Below, one piece after another: positions 43,888-53,161 of a stretch of DNA of 64,000 nt (its first letter is position 1; each line of letters begins with the position of its first letter). Source of the DNA: Nitrospira sp. (GTDB lineage: Bacteria; Nitrospirota; Nitrospiria; Nitrospirales; Nitrospiraceae); contig JANDJE010000008.1 of NCBI GenBank assembly GCA_024331095.1, forward strand, positions 16,916 through 80,915, in the 5' to 3' direction. Position numbers and translations under genes: made by a program. The notes beneath the pieces were generated by a model. It had not been told where the DNA came from and did no database searches. It worked only from the letters and a program-made list of their open reading frames with translations.

Positions 43888-45477
43888 ATGTCTTCCGATA
43901 CGAACGGCCCATGGCATCCGATCATTTATGTGCGGGGCTACGCAATGACGCAGGGAGAGATCGACCAGACTACGGCAGACCCGTTTTGCGGATTTAACCT
44001 TGGCTCCACGGTCTATCGGGCGACCCCTGATAAAGACAAGCCGGCCAAGAAATTTGTCTTTGAGTCGCCGGTTGTGCGTCTGGGCTCCGATTTCGACTAC
44101 TCCGACGTGTTTGATAACGGACTTGACATCATGGATCCGGATTGGGCCGGAAATCCGGCATGGAACGGAGGCATTCCTCGCCGATCGATCATCGTTTACC
44201 GATACTATGAACAGGCCTCCCGGCTTTTGGGTTCTGGAGAAACGCCGGATATCGAAGAATTTGCCAAGGGTTTAAGCCAATTGGTCATCCGCGTCCGCGA
44301 TCTTGTCTGTCGAAATCACGCAAACGAGGTGACGCCCAAAACCTTTCGGTGCTATCTCGTGGCTCACTCCATGGGAGGGCTCGTCTGCCGGGCCTTTTTG
44401 CAAAACCCGGCCTTGGGGAAGCCCGAAGCCCGCGCGTGCGTTGAGAAGGTCTTCACCTATGCAACTCCGCATAACGGCATCGACATTGTCGGGATCAATG
44501 TTCCCTCATGGCTGAGCGCCAATGACATCAACAACTTCAATAGAAAGAGAATGGCCGGCTATCTGAAGCTTGAGAAACTCTATCAAGAGACCGAACGAGT
44601 CGATTGGCTGCCGGAAGAAGCGTTCCCCTCCGAAAAGTTTTTCTGCATGATCGGAACCAATCGAGGAGACTACGAAGCGGCCCTGGGTCTATCCAGAGCT
44701 TTCGCGGGCCATGGAAGCGACGGGCTCGTTCGCATCGAAAACGCATCCGTATGGGGAGTGAGCAAGTCGGGGAAGATTTCGGCGCCTTGCGCAACCGCCT
44801 ACGCGTATCGGTCGCACTCGGGTTATTTTGGAATCGTCAATAGCGAAGAGGCTTACCAAAGTCTTATCCGTTTTCTTTTCGGTGACGTGCGGGTGGACAT
44901 GTGGGTGGAAGTCACCGGCGTTCGTTTGCCGGCCGATCTGGAAGGAAAGACCGTCAATGCGTTGTATCAATTTGAAGTGCTGGCGGCGCCTCGAGGAAAG
45001 CGATGGTACTTGACGCGCCGGACCGCGGAAGAAGATTCGGCGGCCTGTCGAACCTATCGCGAACTGACGGACCCCAAAAGCAAGGGCCGTCGAAGCCTCT
45101 ACCTCTCGACGATTTTTCTGTCCAAACGAGCCCGCGTGAGGCAAGACCGTCCGTCGCTGGCTTACGGCGTGACGTTGGGCGTTCGGGTGCCGGATTATGA
45201 AATCGAACGGAAGTTCTGGCCGGATGGGCATTATGAAGGCGGGTACCTGTTTCACGATACTGTCATCGTTGAGTTGATTCCGCCGGCGAACGAAGAAGCG
45301 GATTGGGCCGTCCGATTCGATTGGCAAAGCGACAATCGTGGCCCGGTCAGCCACTCGTTGGATCCTAAGAAACTCAAGGGCGGCAAGGTCGAACTTGACG
45401 TTCCGTTCGACAGTGAAACCACTCCGGGCGTCACGGGCCTGCTCCGATTCATTGTTTCAGAGTGGAACATCCAGTGA
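43888..45477 (+). CDS. alpha/beta-hydrolase, lipase/PGAP1-like
   Basis: 529 residues from ATG 43888. The N-terminal half is an alpha/beta hydrolase: an initial HPIIYVRGY (oxyanion loop), then VAHSMGGLVCRAF with nucleophile Ser161 in the G/A-H-S-x-G elbow. Likely catalytic His candidates lie in YRSHSGYFG or ATPHNG. No signal peptide is visible, so a cytosolic location is likely. The C-terminal half (about 335-529) is beta-rich with no known family. Substrate unknown: lipid ester, or an effector-like role. Flanked by a divergent RsbRD_N gene and the purH operon; no immunity-type neighbour is seen. Confidence 0.75.
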   Translation: MSSDTNGPWHPIIYVRGYAMTQGEIDQTTADPFCGFNLGSTVYRATPDKDKPAKKFVFESPVVRLGSDFDYSDVFDNGLDIMDPDWAGNPAWNGGIPRRSIIVYRYYEQASRLLGSGETPDIEEFAKGLSQLVIRVRDLVCRNHANEVTPKTFRCYLVAHSMGGLVCRAFLQNPALGKPEARACVEKVFTYATPHNGIDIVGINVPSWLSANDINNFNRKRMAGYLKLEKLYQETERVDWLPEEAFPSEKFFCMIGTNRGDYEAALGLSRAFAGHGSDGLVRIENASVWGVSKSGKISAPCATAYAYRSHSGYFGIVNSEEAYQSLIRFLFGDVRVDMWVEVTGVRLPADLEGKTVNALYQFEVLAAPRGKRWYLTRRTAEEDSAACRTYRELTDPKSKGRRSLYLSTIFLSKRARVRQDRPSLAYGVTLGVRVPDYEIERKFWPDGHYEGGYLFHDTVIVELIPPANEEADWAVRFDWQSDNRGPVSHSLDPKKLKGGKVELDVPFDSETTPGVTGLLRFIVSEWNIQ

Positions 45478-45522
45478 GCAGCCTTTGAGCAGCCTTGTCA
45501 AAAACGGACGGACTTCCGGTTC

Positions 45523-45552
45523 TTGCACTCACTTGCGTTCATCTGTTATCCT
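45523..45552 (+). promoter_or_regulatory. candidate sigma70 promoter for purH
   Basis: TTGCAC (45523-45528), 18 bases, TATCCT (45547-45552). Each box matches 4 of 6 consensus positions. It lies about 75 bases upstream of the purH start. Pattern match only. Confidence 0.35.
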
Positions 45553-45627
45553 GCGCCCGCCTTTCGGAAGCGATCATTTACCCTTCAACCAACAAGTTAC
45601 AAATCAGCATTGCCAAGGAGCGCGCAC

Positions 45628-47181
45628 ATGGCTGGCATCAAGCGGGCGCTGATCAGTGTGTCGGACAAGACGGGCGTGGTCGAGATGGCCAAGGGGCTTG
45701 AGGCCCTCGGCGCGGAGATTTTATCGACTGGAGGAACGGCCAAAGCCTTGCGCGACGCGGGTGTGACGGTTACGGACGTAGCCTCCTACACGGGGGCTCC
45801 GGAAATTCTCGACGGTCGGGTCAAAACCCTCCATCCCAAAATTCACGGCGGGTTGCTCGCTCGGCGGTCGGTGTCCGCGCATGTGGAACAGATGAGACAG
45901 CACCATATCAATCCGATCGACGTCGTGGTGGTGAATCTCTATCCTTTCGAGGCCACGATCGCCAATCCCCATTGCCGGTTTGAAGACGCCGTCGAGAACA
46001 TCGACATCGGCGGACCGTCGATGTTGCGGTCCGCGGCGAAAAATCATGAAGACGTGCTGGTCGTCGTCGATCCCGCCGATTACATGCGCGTGTTGGATGC
46101 CGTAAAAGCCGACGCCGTCACGGGCGAGTTGCGCCGCGAGTTGGCGATGAAGGTATTTCAGCATACCGCACGATACGACAGCTTGATCGCCGGCTATCTG
46201 GAAAAACAGGTGCGGGGTGGGGAGGTCAAGTTTCCCAAACTGCTCTCTCTCCAGTTTGAGCTGGGCGAGATTCTTCGGTATGGTGAAAACCCGCATCAGC
46301 AGGGGGCGTTCTATCGCGAGGCCGGATCGCAGGAACCGTCGGTTTCACGCGGCAAGATTCTTCACGGCAAGGCGATGTCGTACAACAATTTTCTCGACGC
46401 CAATTCCGCTCTCGAGCTTGCCAAGGAATACGACGAATGTGCCGTCGCCATCATCAAACACAACAACCCGTGCGGCGTCGCTTTGGGTGCGACTCCGGTG
46501 GAAGCCTACGTGAAAGCCCGCGAGACCGATCCCGTTTCGGCCTTCGGCGGAGTCATCGCCTTCAATCGACCGGTTGACGTGGCGGCGGCCAAGGAAATCA
46601 CCTCCACGTTCGTCGAGGTCGTCGTCGCCCCCGGCTTTACCGAGGACGCGCTCACGGAACTAAAGCGCAAGAAGGACCTTCGGTTGCTTGATGTGGGGCC
46701 GCTGACGAAGGTGAAACAAGACGGCTATGATCTGAAAAAGCTGGTCGGTGGATTGATCGTTCAGGATCGTGATCTGGGCATACTGCCGGACCTGCGGACG
46801 TTGCAGGTGCCGACGGCGCGCAAACCGACGGATGATGAATATGCCGCCTGCGCCTTCGCCTGGAAAGTCTGCAAACATGTCAAATCGAATGCGATCGTTT
46901 ATGCCAGACCCGGTCAGACGGTCGGTATCGGCGCCGGCCAGATGAGCCGAGTCGATTCGGTCAAGCTGGCGGCGATGAAGGCGCAGCTCCCGGTCAAAGG
47001 CTGCGTCATGGCGTCGGATGCCTTTTTCCCCTTCCGCGACGGCCTTGATGCCGCGGCGCAGGCGGGGATCACCGCCGTCATTCAACCGGGTGGGTCGATC
47101 CGCGACGCGGAAGTCATCAAAGCCGCCGACGAACACGGCATGGCGATGATTCTCACCGGCATGCGGCATTTCCGCCACTGA
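45628..47181 (+). CDS. purH: bifunctional AICAR formyltransferase / IMP cyclohydrolase
   Basis: 517 residues from ATG 45628 with AAGGAG seven bases upstream. Last two steps of IMP synthesis. The N-terminal MGS-like cyclohydrolase domain includes [19 protein letters not shown] and [15 protein letters not shown]. The C-terminal formyltransferase domain has RYGENPHQ and [10 protein letters not shown] (catalytic Lys/His region), plus [11 protein letters not shown]. purD follows after 167 bases on the same strand. Confidence 0.97.
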   Translation: MAGIKRALISVSDKTGVVEMAKGLEALGAEILSTGGTAKALRDAGVTVTDVASYTGAPEILDGRVKTLHPKIHGGLLARRSVSAHVEQMRQHHINPIDVVVVNLYPFEATIANPHCRFEDAVENIDIGGPSMLRSAAKNHEDVLVVVDPADYMRVLDAVKADAVTGELRRELAMKVFQHTARYDSLIAGYLEKQVRGGEVKFPKLLSLQFELGEILRYGENPHQQGAFYREAGSQEPSVSRGKILHGKAMSYNNFLDANSALELAKEYDECAVAIIKHNNPCGVALGATPVEAYVKARETDPVSAFGGVIAFNRPVDVAAAKEITSTFVEVVVAPGFTEDALTELKRKKDLRLLDVGPLTKVKQDGYDLKKLVGGLIVQDRDLGILPDLRTLQVPTARKPTDDEYAACAFAWKVCKHVKSNAIVYARPGQTVGIGAGQMSRVDSVKLAAMKAQLPVKGCVMASDAFFPFRDGLDAAAQAGITAVIQPGGSIRDAEVIKAADEHGMAMILTGMRHFRH

Positions 47182-47348
47182 TCGGATCGTGAAACCATCA
47201 CTGTCTTTTCTCGCGCCGCTGCATCGGGAAATATCTGCCGAAGAGCATACTCCATGATTCAGTGCATGCCTCGTCTCTCGCCTGCGGGAAGTACGGATGA
47301 GAATCGGTCAAATCTCCTGATCTTCTCGTTGGGAACCGCGTTGCGATC

Positions 47349-48617
47349 ATGAAAGTTCTTGTCGTCGGAAGCGGCGGGCGTGAACACGCGCTCGCATGGA
47401 AGCTGGCGCAGAGTCCTCGCACCCCCACGTTATATTGCGCGCCGGGAAACGCCGGCATCGAATCACTCGCCGCCTGTGTTCCGATCAAGGCCGACGACAT
47501 CGACGGCTTGAAAGCCTTCGTCGAGCGGGAACGAATCGATCTGACCGTGGTCGGACCGGAAGCCCCGCTCGCGGCGGGAATTGTCGATGAATTTCGAAGG
47601 GCCAAGCTCAAGATTTTCGGTCCAACGAAGCAAGCGGCTCGGTTGGAGTCGAGTAAAATTTTTTCCAAAGAGGTCATGACTCGGGCAAAAATTCCCACCC
47701 CCCGGGCCGCAAGTTTTGATAAGGTCGATGATGCGGTGGCCTTTGTAGAACGACAGACACTGCCCGTCGTGATCAAGGCTGACGGCCTTGCGCAGGGGAA
47801 AGGGGTTGTGATTGCAACGACGAGAGATGAGGCGCGCAATGCCATCATCGATTTCATGGAGAAGATGGTATTCGGCGAGGCCGGCAAGCGGATTTTGGTC
47901 GAACAATGCCTCCGGGGAGAGGAATTGACGATCATGGCCTTCACGGATGGCAAAACCGTCGTGCCCATGTTACCGGCACAGGATCACAAAAGAGTGGGGG
48001 ACGGAGATACGGGGCCGAATACGGGCGGCATGGGCGCCTACTGTCCGGCTCCGCTGGGCACGGAGGCGCTGCGCACACTGGTGGCGCGGGATATTTTACA
48101 ACCGATCGTCGATGCGATGTCGAGGGTGGGGGCTCCGTTTCAAGGCGTAATCTATGCCGGTTTGATGGTGGCGCAGGGAGTGCCCTTCGTGCTGGAGTTC
48201 AACGCACGAATGGGTGATCCTGAAACGCAAGTGGTACTGCCGCTGCTCAAGACGGACCTGCTCGACATTATCGAGGCAGTTGTTGAGCATCGATTGGATC
48301 AAATGACCGTCGAATGGCACCATGATGCAGCCGTTTGCGTCGTGATGGCATCGAAAGGGTATCCGGGCTCGTATCGGCAGGGGTGTTTGATCTCCGGATT
48401 ACCATCGGCGGAGAGCCCTTCTTCCATGGTGTTTCACGCGGGGACAGCCCGTCGTGGGCGGGAGATCGTTACCGCCGGGGGACGGGTGCTGGGCGTGGTG
48501 GGACGGGGAGCCTCGTTGAGAGACGCGCAAGCCGAGGCATATAAAAGAGCCGCATCCATTTCGTTCGAAGGATGCCACTACCGCAGGGACATCGCCAGTC
48601 GCGCGTTGGGGCGATGA
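47349..48617 (+). CDS. purD: phosphoribosylamine-glycine ligase
   Basis: 422 residues. ATP-dependent joining of glycine and phosphoribosylamine in purine synthesis. N-terminal VLVVGSGGREHALAWKL, the ATP-grasp core with PVVIKADGLAQGKGVVIA, GPNTGGMGAYCPAP and FNARMGDPETQVVLP are all classical. Its TGA overlaps the ATG of tsaC by four bases, coupling a purine enzyme to a tRNA-modification enzyme. Confidence 0.97.
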   Translation: MKVLVVGSGGREHALAWKLAQSPRTPTLYCAPGNAGIESLAACVPIKADDIDGLKAFVERERIDLTVVGPEAPLAAGIVDEFRRAKLKIFGPTKQAARLESSKIFSKEVMTRAKIPTPRAASFDKVDDAVAFVERQTLPVVIKADGLAQGKGVVIATTRDEARNAIIDFMEKMVFGEAGKRILVEQCLRGEELTIMAFTDGKTVVPMLPAQDHKRVGDGDTGPNTGGMGAYCPAPLGTEALRTLVARDILQPIVDAMSRVGAPFQGVIYAGLMVAQGVPFVLEFNARMGDPETQVVLPLLKTDLLDIIEAVVEHRLDQMTVEWHHDAAVCVVMASKGYPGSYRQGCLISGLPSAESPSSMVFHAGTARRGREIVTAGGRVLGVVGRGASLRDAQAEAYKRAASISFEGCHYRRDIASRALGR

Positions 48618-49288
48618 CCGCTCCTTTTTTAGGCCCTGCATCGATGACAACAATCCTTTCCTATAGTGAGCAAGAGTGCTCCCGTCTTTCACAGACGGTC
48701 GCGGAGACCATCGAGCGAGGCGGCGTAGTGGCGTTTCCAACAGAGACCTATTATGGGCTCGGTGTGAACCCCTTCAACTCAACGGCCGTCGGGAGGCTGA
48801 TACAAATCAAAGGTCGCCCGGACAACAAACCCATCCTAGTGCTGATCGGTAAAATGGAGCATCTGTCCCTGTTGACTGAGTCCATTTCTCCCGTGGCCGC
48901 GTTGTTAATTGATACTTTCTGGCCTGGTCCGCTGACCATTCTGTTCCCTGCGACACCTTCCCTCCCATCCGCCCTCACGGCGGGAACCGGAAAGGTCGGC
49001 GTCCGACTGACGCCCTGCTCACCATTACGGAATATTTTAACGCGCGTCGGGCCGTTGACTGGAACCAGCGCCAATCGATCCGGTGATCCTCCGGTTACCA
49101 CCGCGGTTGAGGTCGTCAAGACGTTGGGTGCGGAAATCGATCTGGTGATTGACGGAGGAACGACGCCGGGAGGAGCGCCATCGACCGTCGTCGATGTCGG
49201 AGAAACCATCCAGATCATCCGTGAAGGAGCCGTGACGCGAGCGATGTTGCAAACCGCGATGGGAACGAAGAATCCGGCCTTTACCTGA
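48614..49288 (+). CDS. tsaC: L-threonylcarbamoyladenylate synthase (Sua5/YrdC/YwlC family)
   Basis: 224 residues from ATG 48614 (ATGA with purD); an ATG at 48644 is an alternative. Makes threonylcarbamoyl-AMP for the t6A modification at position 37 of ANN-reading tRNAs. GGVVAFPTETYYGLG, IKGRPDNKPILVLI and GPLTGTSANRSGDPP are the YrdC-domain landmarks. The C-terminal Sua5 domain is absent, so this is the short YrdC type. Confidence 0.92.
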   Translation: MTAPFLGPASMTTILSYSEQECSRLSQTVAETIERGGVVAFPTETYYGLGVNPFNSTAVGRLIQIKGRPDNKPILVLIGKMEHLSLLTESISPVAALLIDTFWPGPLTILFPATPSLPSALTAGTGKVGVRLTPCSPLRNILTRVGPLTGTSANRSGDPPVTTAVEVVKTLGAEIDLVIDGGTTPGGAPSTVVDVGETIQIIREGAVTRAMLQTAMGTKNPAFT

Positions 49289-49355
49289 AGGCCGCCTTGC
49301 GCGGTGTTACGGAAAGGTTTAAGAGTTTAATGACGCGAACGGAAGGAACGGCGGA

Positions 49356-49742
49356 ATGTTGACAAAAAGATGGGTGCGGCGGTGTACGGGCCTGACCGGA
49401 TGTTTCGTACTGATATTCGGTCTCTCGGGATGTGACTACTGGCCCCCGGCGCTTCAGGCTCAGATTGAACAATTACGGACTGAAATCCAGACCCTGGCGG
49501 CAGAAAAGTCCGAACTCCAGTCACAGGTTGATGAATTGACCAAAACCAAGCGCGACCTCCAAACCCAGGTCGATGAGCTAAGCCGGTTGAATCGAGAAAA
49601 GACGACGCTGATCACCGGCTTACAGCGTCAAGTCGCGGCATTCCAGGCGAAATCGTCCAAAACTCAAAAGGGAGTGAGCAAGCCTACTCATAAATCGACC
49701 ACGCGCTCGCCCGGGAAAAAGTCTTCGACGACAAAGCGATAG
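49356..49742 (+). CDS. coiled-coil lipoprotein
   Basis: 128 residues. Signal with lipobox FGLSGC, lipidation at Cys26. The mature part is a heptad-repeat coiled coil (about 35-95) with internal repetition (ELQSQVDEL, DLQTQVDEL). It ends in a Lys/Ser/Thr-rich basic tail that could bind peptidoglycan or DNA. Murein-lipoprotein-like layout, but longer. An AAGGA lies before the ATG. The function is probably structural in the envelope. Confidence 0.75.
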   Translation: MLTKRWVRRCTGLTGCFVLIFGLSGCDYWPPALQAQIEQLRTEIQTLAAEKSELQSQVDELTKTKRDLQTQVDELSRLNREKTTLITGLQRQVAAFQAKSSKTQKGVSKPTHKSTTRSPGKKSSTTKR

Positions 49743-49799
49743 GCCTCACGCCCGTGCGTGCAGTTGAAGATTGATCGTCTATGCTCAGGGGAGCACATA

Positions 49800-50138
49800 T
49801 CAACTCGACGTTGAAGAACTGCCTGAGGAAGCTGTTCCCGAAGAGGAGGGAGCTGTCGCCGGGGATGGTGACACCGCTGGGGCAGCGGCCGCGTTGGTCG
49901 GTGTCTCTTTTTTTGAGGAGGTCGATGCATCCGTTGTATCACCGGACGGCGGTTTCAGTTTATCCGAATAATCCGTTACGTACCAGCCGCTTCCTTTGAA
50001 CATAATAGCGGGTGGTGAGATGATGCGGTTGACCGATTTCCCGCATCGAGAGCACGCGGCAATCGGATCGTCCTTGATGCTCTGCTTGACTTCAAACTTA
50101 TACGCGCACGCTTGACACCAGTATTCGTAGATCGGCAC
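49800..50138 (-). CDS. FmdB-type zinc-ribbon protein
   Basis: 112 residues from GTG 50138 with AGGAG upstream. MPIYEYWCQACAYKFEV and CSRCG give four zinc cysteines (8, 11, 29, 32), the FmdB/CxxC_CXXC_SSSS regulatory pattern. The C-terminal half is low-complexity Ser/Thr/Ala/Pro and probably disordered. A regulatory role was proposed for FmdB in Methylophilus; here the target is unknown. It lies 77 bases after the aminotransferase gene on the minus strand. Confidence 0.85.
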   Translation of the reverse strand: MPIYEYWCQACAYKFEVKQSIKDDPIAACSRCGKSVNRIISPPAIMFKGSGWYVTDYSDKLKPPSGDTTDASTSSKKETPTNAAAAPAVSPSPATAPSSSGTASSGSSSTSS

Positions 50139-50215
50139 GGCGCTCTCCTGATTTGCAATGAAATGAACGGAGGGAAGATAACCGCGAGACGTCGGAAGTC
50201 AAGGGGGGGGCTCTA

Positions 50216-51412
50216 TCAGGTTTGTAGCTTTTGCACCGCCTCCGCAAGGCGGTCAAGCCCTCGATTGATTGTGTCCATGCCGGTGGCGTAGGAAAGTCGG
50301 ATGTGTTCTTTGCTTCCAAACGGCTCTCCGGGAACAACGGCAACGTGGGCATGTTTCAAGAGGTAATCAGCCAGAGCCTGTGGGGAGTCAATCGGACCGT
50401 CCGGTCCACGCTTCCCCAGCACTCCCGCCACATTGGGAAACGCATAGAACGCCCCGGTGGGCATACGGCATGTGACTCCTGAGATTCGGTTCAATCGGTC
50501 GATCATCGTCCTGCGGCGACGATCGAATTCCGTTACCATTTTTTCAGTGAACGATGCGCCGAGCTTGAGAGCGGCGACGGCGGCCTTCTGCGAAATTGAG
50601 CAGGGATTCGACGTGCTCTGGCTTTGGATATTGGCCATCGCCGTCAGGATCTCTTTCGGCCCCGCCGCATAGCCGATCCGCCAACCGGTCATCGCATAGG
50701 CTTTCGAGACGCCGTTGATAATGACGGTCTGGGCCGCTACCTCCGGTCCCAGCGAGGCGATGCTCACGTGCGTGACCCCGTCATAGACGATCTTTTCATA
50801 AATCTCGTCGGAGATAATCAGTATGTGATGACGCACGGCCATCTCGGCGATGGATTGCAGGGTCTTTCGATCGTACGTCGCTCCCGTCGGGTTGCAGGGA
50901 CTGTTGATGACAATCGCCTTGGTCCGCGGCGTGATTAATCGTCGCAAGTCATCCACGTCGATGGCGTACCCGTTATTTTCGCTGGTCCGCAGAAAAACCG
51001 GCATCGCGTCGTTGAGCAGCGCTTGATCGACATACGAGACCCAATAAGGAGCGGCAATGATCACTTCATCGCCGGCCTCCAGATAGGCCTGAGCTAAGTT
51101 ATATAAGGAATGTTTGGCTCCGCAGGACACGAGGATTTGAGATTTCTCGTACCGCAATCCGAATTCGTTCTGAAACTTCTCAATAATGGCCTGACGGAGC
51201 TCGTCAATGCCGGACGACGGCGTATACTTCGTAAAACCGGCTCGAATGGCCGCTTCCGCGGCCGCCTTTACCGGCTCCGGGGTATCAAAATCCGGTTCGC
51301 CGGAGGAAAAATCCACCACGTCGATGCCTTGTGCCGTCATCGCCTTGGCCGTCGCGGTCATGGCCAAGGTGGGGGAGGGGGTGATCTTATTGACCCGCGC
51401 AGCCAATTTCAT
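50216..51412 (-). CDS. class I/II pyridoxal-phosphate aminotransferase, aspartate aminotransferase type
   Basis: 398 residues. Fold type I. NSPCNPTGATY precedes the PLP phosphate site. The PLP lysine lies in NGVSKAYAMTGWRIGYA, and FSSGEPDFDTP is the N-terminal substrate loop of the subgroup I-gamma (thermophile-type) aspartate aminotransferases, some of which also use prephenate. Its ATG overlaps the coaD stop by four bases. Confidence 0.92.
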   Translation of the reverse strand: MKLAARVNKITPSPTLAMTATAKAMTAQGIDVVDFSSGEPDFDTPEPVKAAAEAAIRAGFTKYTPSSGIDELRQAIIEKFQNEFGLRYEKSQILVSCGAKHSLYNLAQAYLEAGDEVIIAAPYWVSYVDQALLNDAMPVFLRTSENNGYAIDVDDLRRLITPRTKAIVINSPCNPTGATYDRKTLQSIAEMAVRHHILIISDEIYEKIVYDGVTHVSIASLGPEVAAQTVIINGVSKAYAMTGWRIGYAAGPKEILTAMANIQSQSTSNPCSISQKAAVAALKLGASFTEKMVTEFDRRRRTMIDRLNRISGVTCRMPTGAFYAFPNVAGVLGKRGPDGPIDSPQALADYLLKHAHVAVVPGEPFGSKEHIRLSYATGMDTINRGLDRLAEAVQKLQT

Positions 51413-51897
51413 AAGACAACTCTCTTGATTCGTTCCCGTAAACGTTGCGCGACCTCCGGATGCAGAAACTCCGTCAGCGAACCGCCGTGTTTGGCAACGT
51501 CCTTAATGATGGTGGATGAGAGATAGGAGTACTCCTCGCTCGGCATCAGAAAGACCGTTTCGACGTTACGGGCCAATTTTCTGTTGACGAGAGCCATCTG
51601 AAATTCGTGTTCAAAGTCGGAAATGGCCCGCAATCCTCTGATAATGGCATGGGCCCCGGATCGCTCGACGTATTCGACCAACAGTCCCTCGAACGAGGTG
51701 ACCTCAACCTGTTTCAGATCTTTTGTGACCCATTTCACCATTTCAATTCGTTCGGCCAGGTTGAACAGCGGATATTTATCAGGGTTCGGCGCAACGGCGA
51801 CCACGACAATGTCGAAGACTCGAAGGCTTCTGGTGATGATGTCCGTATGGCCATGCGTGATAGGATCGAACGTTCCCGGATAGACTCCTATTTTCAT
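51409..51897 (-). CDS. coaD: phosphopantetheine adenylyltransferase
   Basis: 162 residues. Fourth step of CoA synthesis: ATP plus 4'-phosphopantetheine gives dephospho-CoA. The nucleotidyltransferase motif is GTFDPITHGHTD, with the second motif YSYLSSTIIKD and the RGLRAISDFEHEFQMA stretch. Starts in an ATGA overlap with the rsmD stop and ends in an ATGA overlap with the aminotransferase. The rsmD-coaD order is common in bacteria. Confidence 0.97.
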   Translation of the reverse strand: MKIGVYPGTFDPITHGHTDIITRSLRVFDIVVVAVAPNPDKYPLFNLAERIEMVKWVTKDLKQVEVTSFEGLLVEYVERSGAHAIIRGLRAISDFEHEFQMALVNRKLARNVETVFLMPSEEYSYLSSTIIKDVAKHGGSLTEFLHPEVAQRLRERIKRVVL

Positions 51898-52463
51898 GAC
51901 GGCGTCCGGCTTGTGTGCGAATAAAGGGAGAGCGCGGTATCACCGTAACGATAGTTGCGAAGGTAAACACATGATCCAAGCAGCGGGGGCAGTTTCGTTT
52001 TCGCCGCGTGCTCGATCATAAACCAGGAATCCGGAGCAAGAAGGCGGTCATGGTCCGAATGCTCGAAGATCGATGTCAGTTCGGCAACCATTGTATAGGG
52101 AGGATCCGCAAAGACAACGTCATATCCCCCTCCCCACAGATCAGGACGCGATAAGAACCGCTCGACAGTTTGAGCATATACAGTCAGGGAAGAGCCCACT
52201 GCACAATCGTGGACGTTTTGTCTTAACAATTTGAGCGATGAAGGATCAGACTCAACGCACGTTGCATGTGAGGCCCCTCGACTCAAGGCCTCGATTGCGA
52301 CGGCCCCCGTGCCGGCATAGAGATCTAAAAATCGGCAGCGTGGAAGACGATTACCAAGAATAGAGAACAAAGCTTCTCGAACTCTCTCGGAAGTAGGACG
52401 GAGCCCAAGCCCTTGAGGTTGGCGAAGACGTCGGCCACGGTGAGTTCCAGCGATGACACGCAT
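51894..52463 (-). CDS. rsmD: 16S rRNA (guanine(966)-N2)-methyltransferase
   Basis: 189 residues from ATG 52463 (family start RVIAGTHRGRRL); a GTG seven codons upstream is possible. Methylates G966 of 16S rRNA. AdoMet motif LDLYAGTGAVAIEALSRG and catalytic ADPPY are present, with RPTSERVREALFSIL before them. First gene of the run rsmD-coaD-aminotransferase-fmdB. Confidence 0.93.
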   Translation of the reverse strand: MRVIAGTHRGRRLRQPQGLGLRPTSERVREALFSILGNRLPRCRFLDLYAGTGAVAIEALSRGASHATCVESDPSSLKLLRQNVHDCAVGSSLTVYAQTVERFLSRPDLWGGGYDVVFADPPYTMVAELTSIFEHSDHDRLLAPDSWFMIEHAAKTKLPPLLGSCVYLRNYRYGDTALSLYSHTSRTPS

Positions 52464-52792
52464 GAAAAAGGCGAGCAACCCCACTTATGACAGGGGAGGA
52501 CTGTAACACAGCGTTTTTGAAGGGGTCAAGAAATTGAAACCGTTGACGGGTACCCGATTATCCGGCGAACGACGCCCCCATTTCTACGTTGCGTTCTTCT
52601 CAGCAGTCGGGTCAGCATGTCAGGTCATAAAAAAGCATATTTTTTGACCCTCAACCGGGAGAGGGGCTATAATGACCGACACGTAAGTTTCTTTGTAATC
52701 CGATCATTGTCCACAACACTTCACAATCTTCACGAGGGTCAAAGATGGAGAGCCCCGTGATGATGATCCGACCTCGAAACAGCCGATTGCCG
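52464..52792 (+). other. gap with an isolated promoter
   Basis: 329 bases between the rsmD start and the zinc-ribbon stop. It contains an AT-rich stretch (52628-52645), then a near-consensus plus-strand promoter at 52644-52673. The only open frames are weak and overlap the opposite-strand zinc-ribbon gene. Nothing else is identifiable. Confidence 0.5.
52644..52673 (+). promoter_or_regulatory. near-consensus sigma70 promoter without an adjacent gene
   Basis: TTGACC (52644-52649), 18 bases, perfect TATAAT (52668-52673), with an A/T-rich UP-like element just upstream. Transcription would start near 52681 and run antisense to the zinc-ribbon gene towards radC at 53162. It may produce a small or antisense RNA, or a long radC leader. 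Confidence 0.6.
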
Positions 52793-52966
52793 TTAACGAG
52801 TGGCGACGGGCTGCGGCTCCCGAGCCGCAAGGCTCTTGCGTCGATTATTGGAGATGGTCCGGTCAATAATCGCGCCGCAGTTAATGCATTTCCAGGCATA
52901 GAAAATGAGGAAAAAATCAGAGAATCGTTCCAACATCATGAGCCCTTTGCACTTTGGACATTCCAT
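52793..52966 (-). CDS. 57-residue zinc-ribbon protein
   Basis: Read directly from the sequence. GAGGAGGG lies upstream of the ATG at 52966, and the frame runs to TAA at 52793. The product begins MECPKCKGLMMLERF and continues to WKCINCGAIID, giving two CxxC pairs (Cys3/Cys6 and Cys27/Cys30 or thereabouts) of a zinc ribbon, with an aromatic stretch between (DFFLIFYAW) and a basic tail. Such tiny ribbons occur in several copies in some environmental genomes and may regulate transcription; the role is unknown. It lies upstream of, and divergent from, radC across an AT-rich gap. Confidence 0.75.
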   Translation of the reverse strand: MECPKCKGLMMLERFSDFFLIFYAWKCINCGAIIDRTISNNRRKSLAAREPQPVATR

Positions 52967-53161
52967 CACTCCCTCCTCAGGTGAATATGTTCACTTCTGT
53001 CACTTCATCAAGCAAAAGACGAACCAATTTTAAAGACATTTATATTTCAATATGTTCTGATTTTTTCACTTCAAGGTGCGGTTATATACGACCTATTTCC
53101 CTAGAACAAAAACGTCCGCGGTGTCATTTTTTTGTCCTTTTAAATGTCAGAGGGGTGGAGA

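Noticed and set aside
52745..52984. 79-codon plus-strand open frame
   Set aside because: Covers the zinc-ribbon gene on the other strand, lacks a strong ribosome site and has no protein-like pattern, though it does lie downstream of a good promoter.
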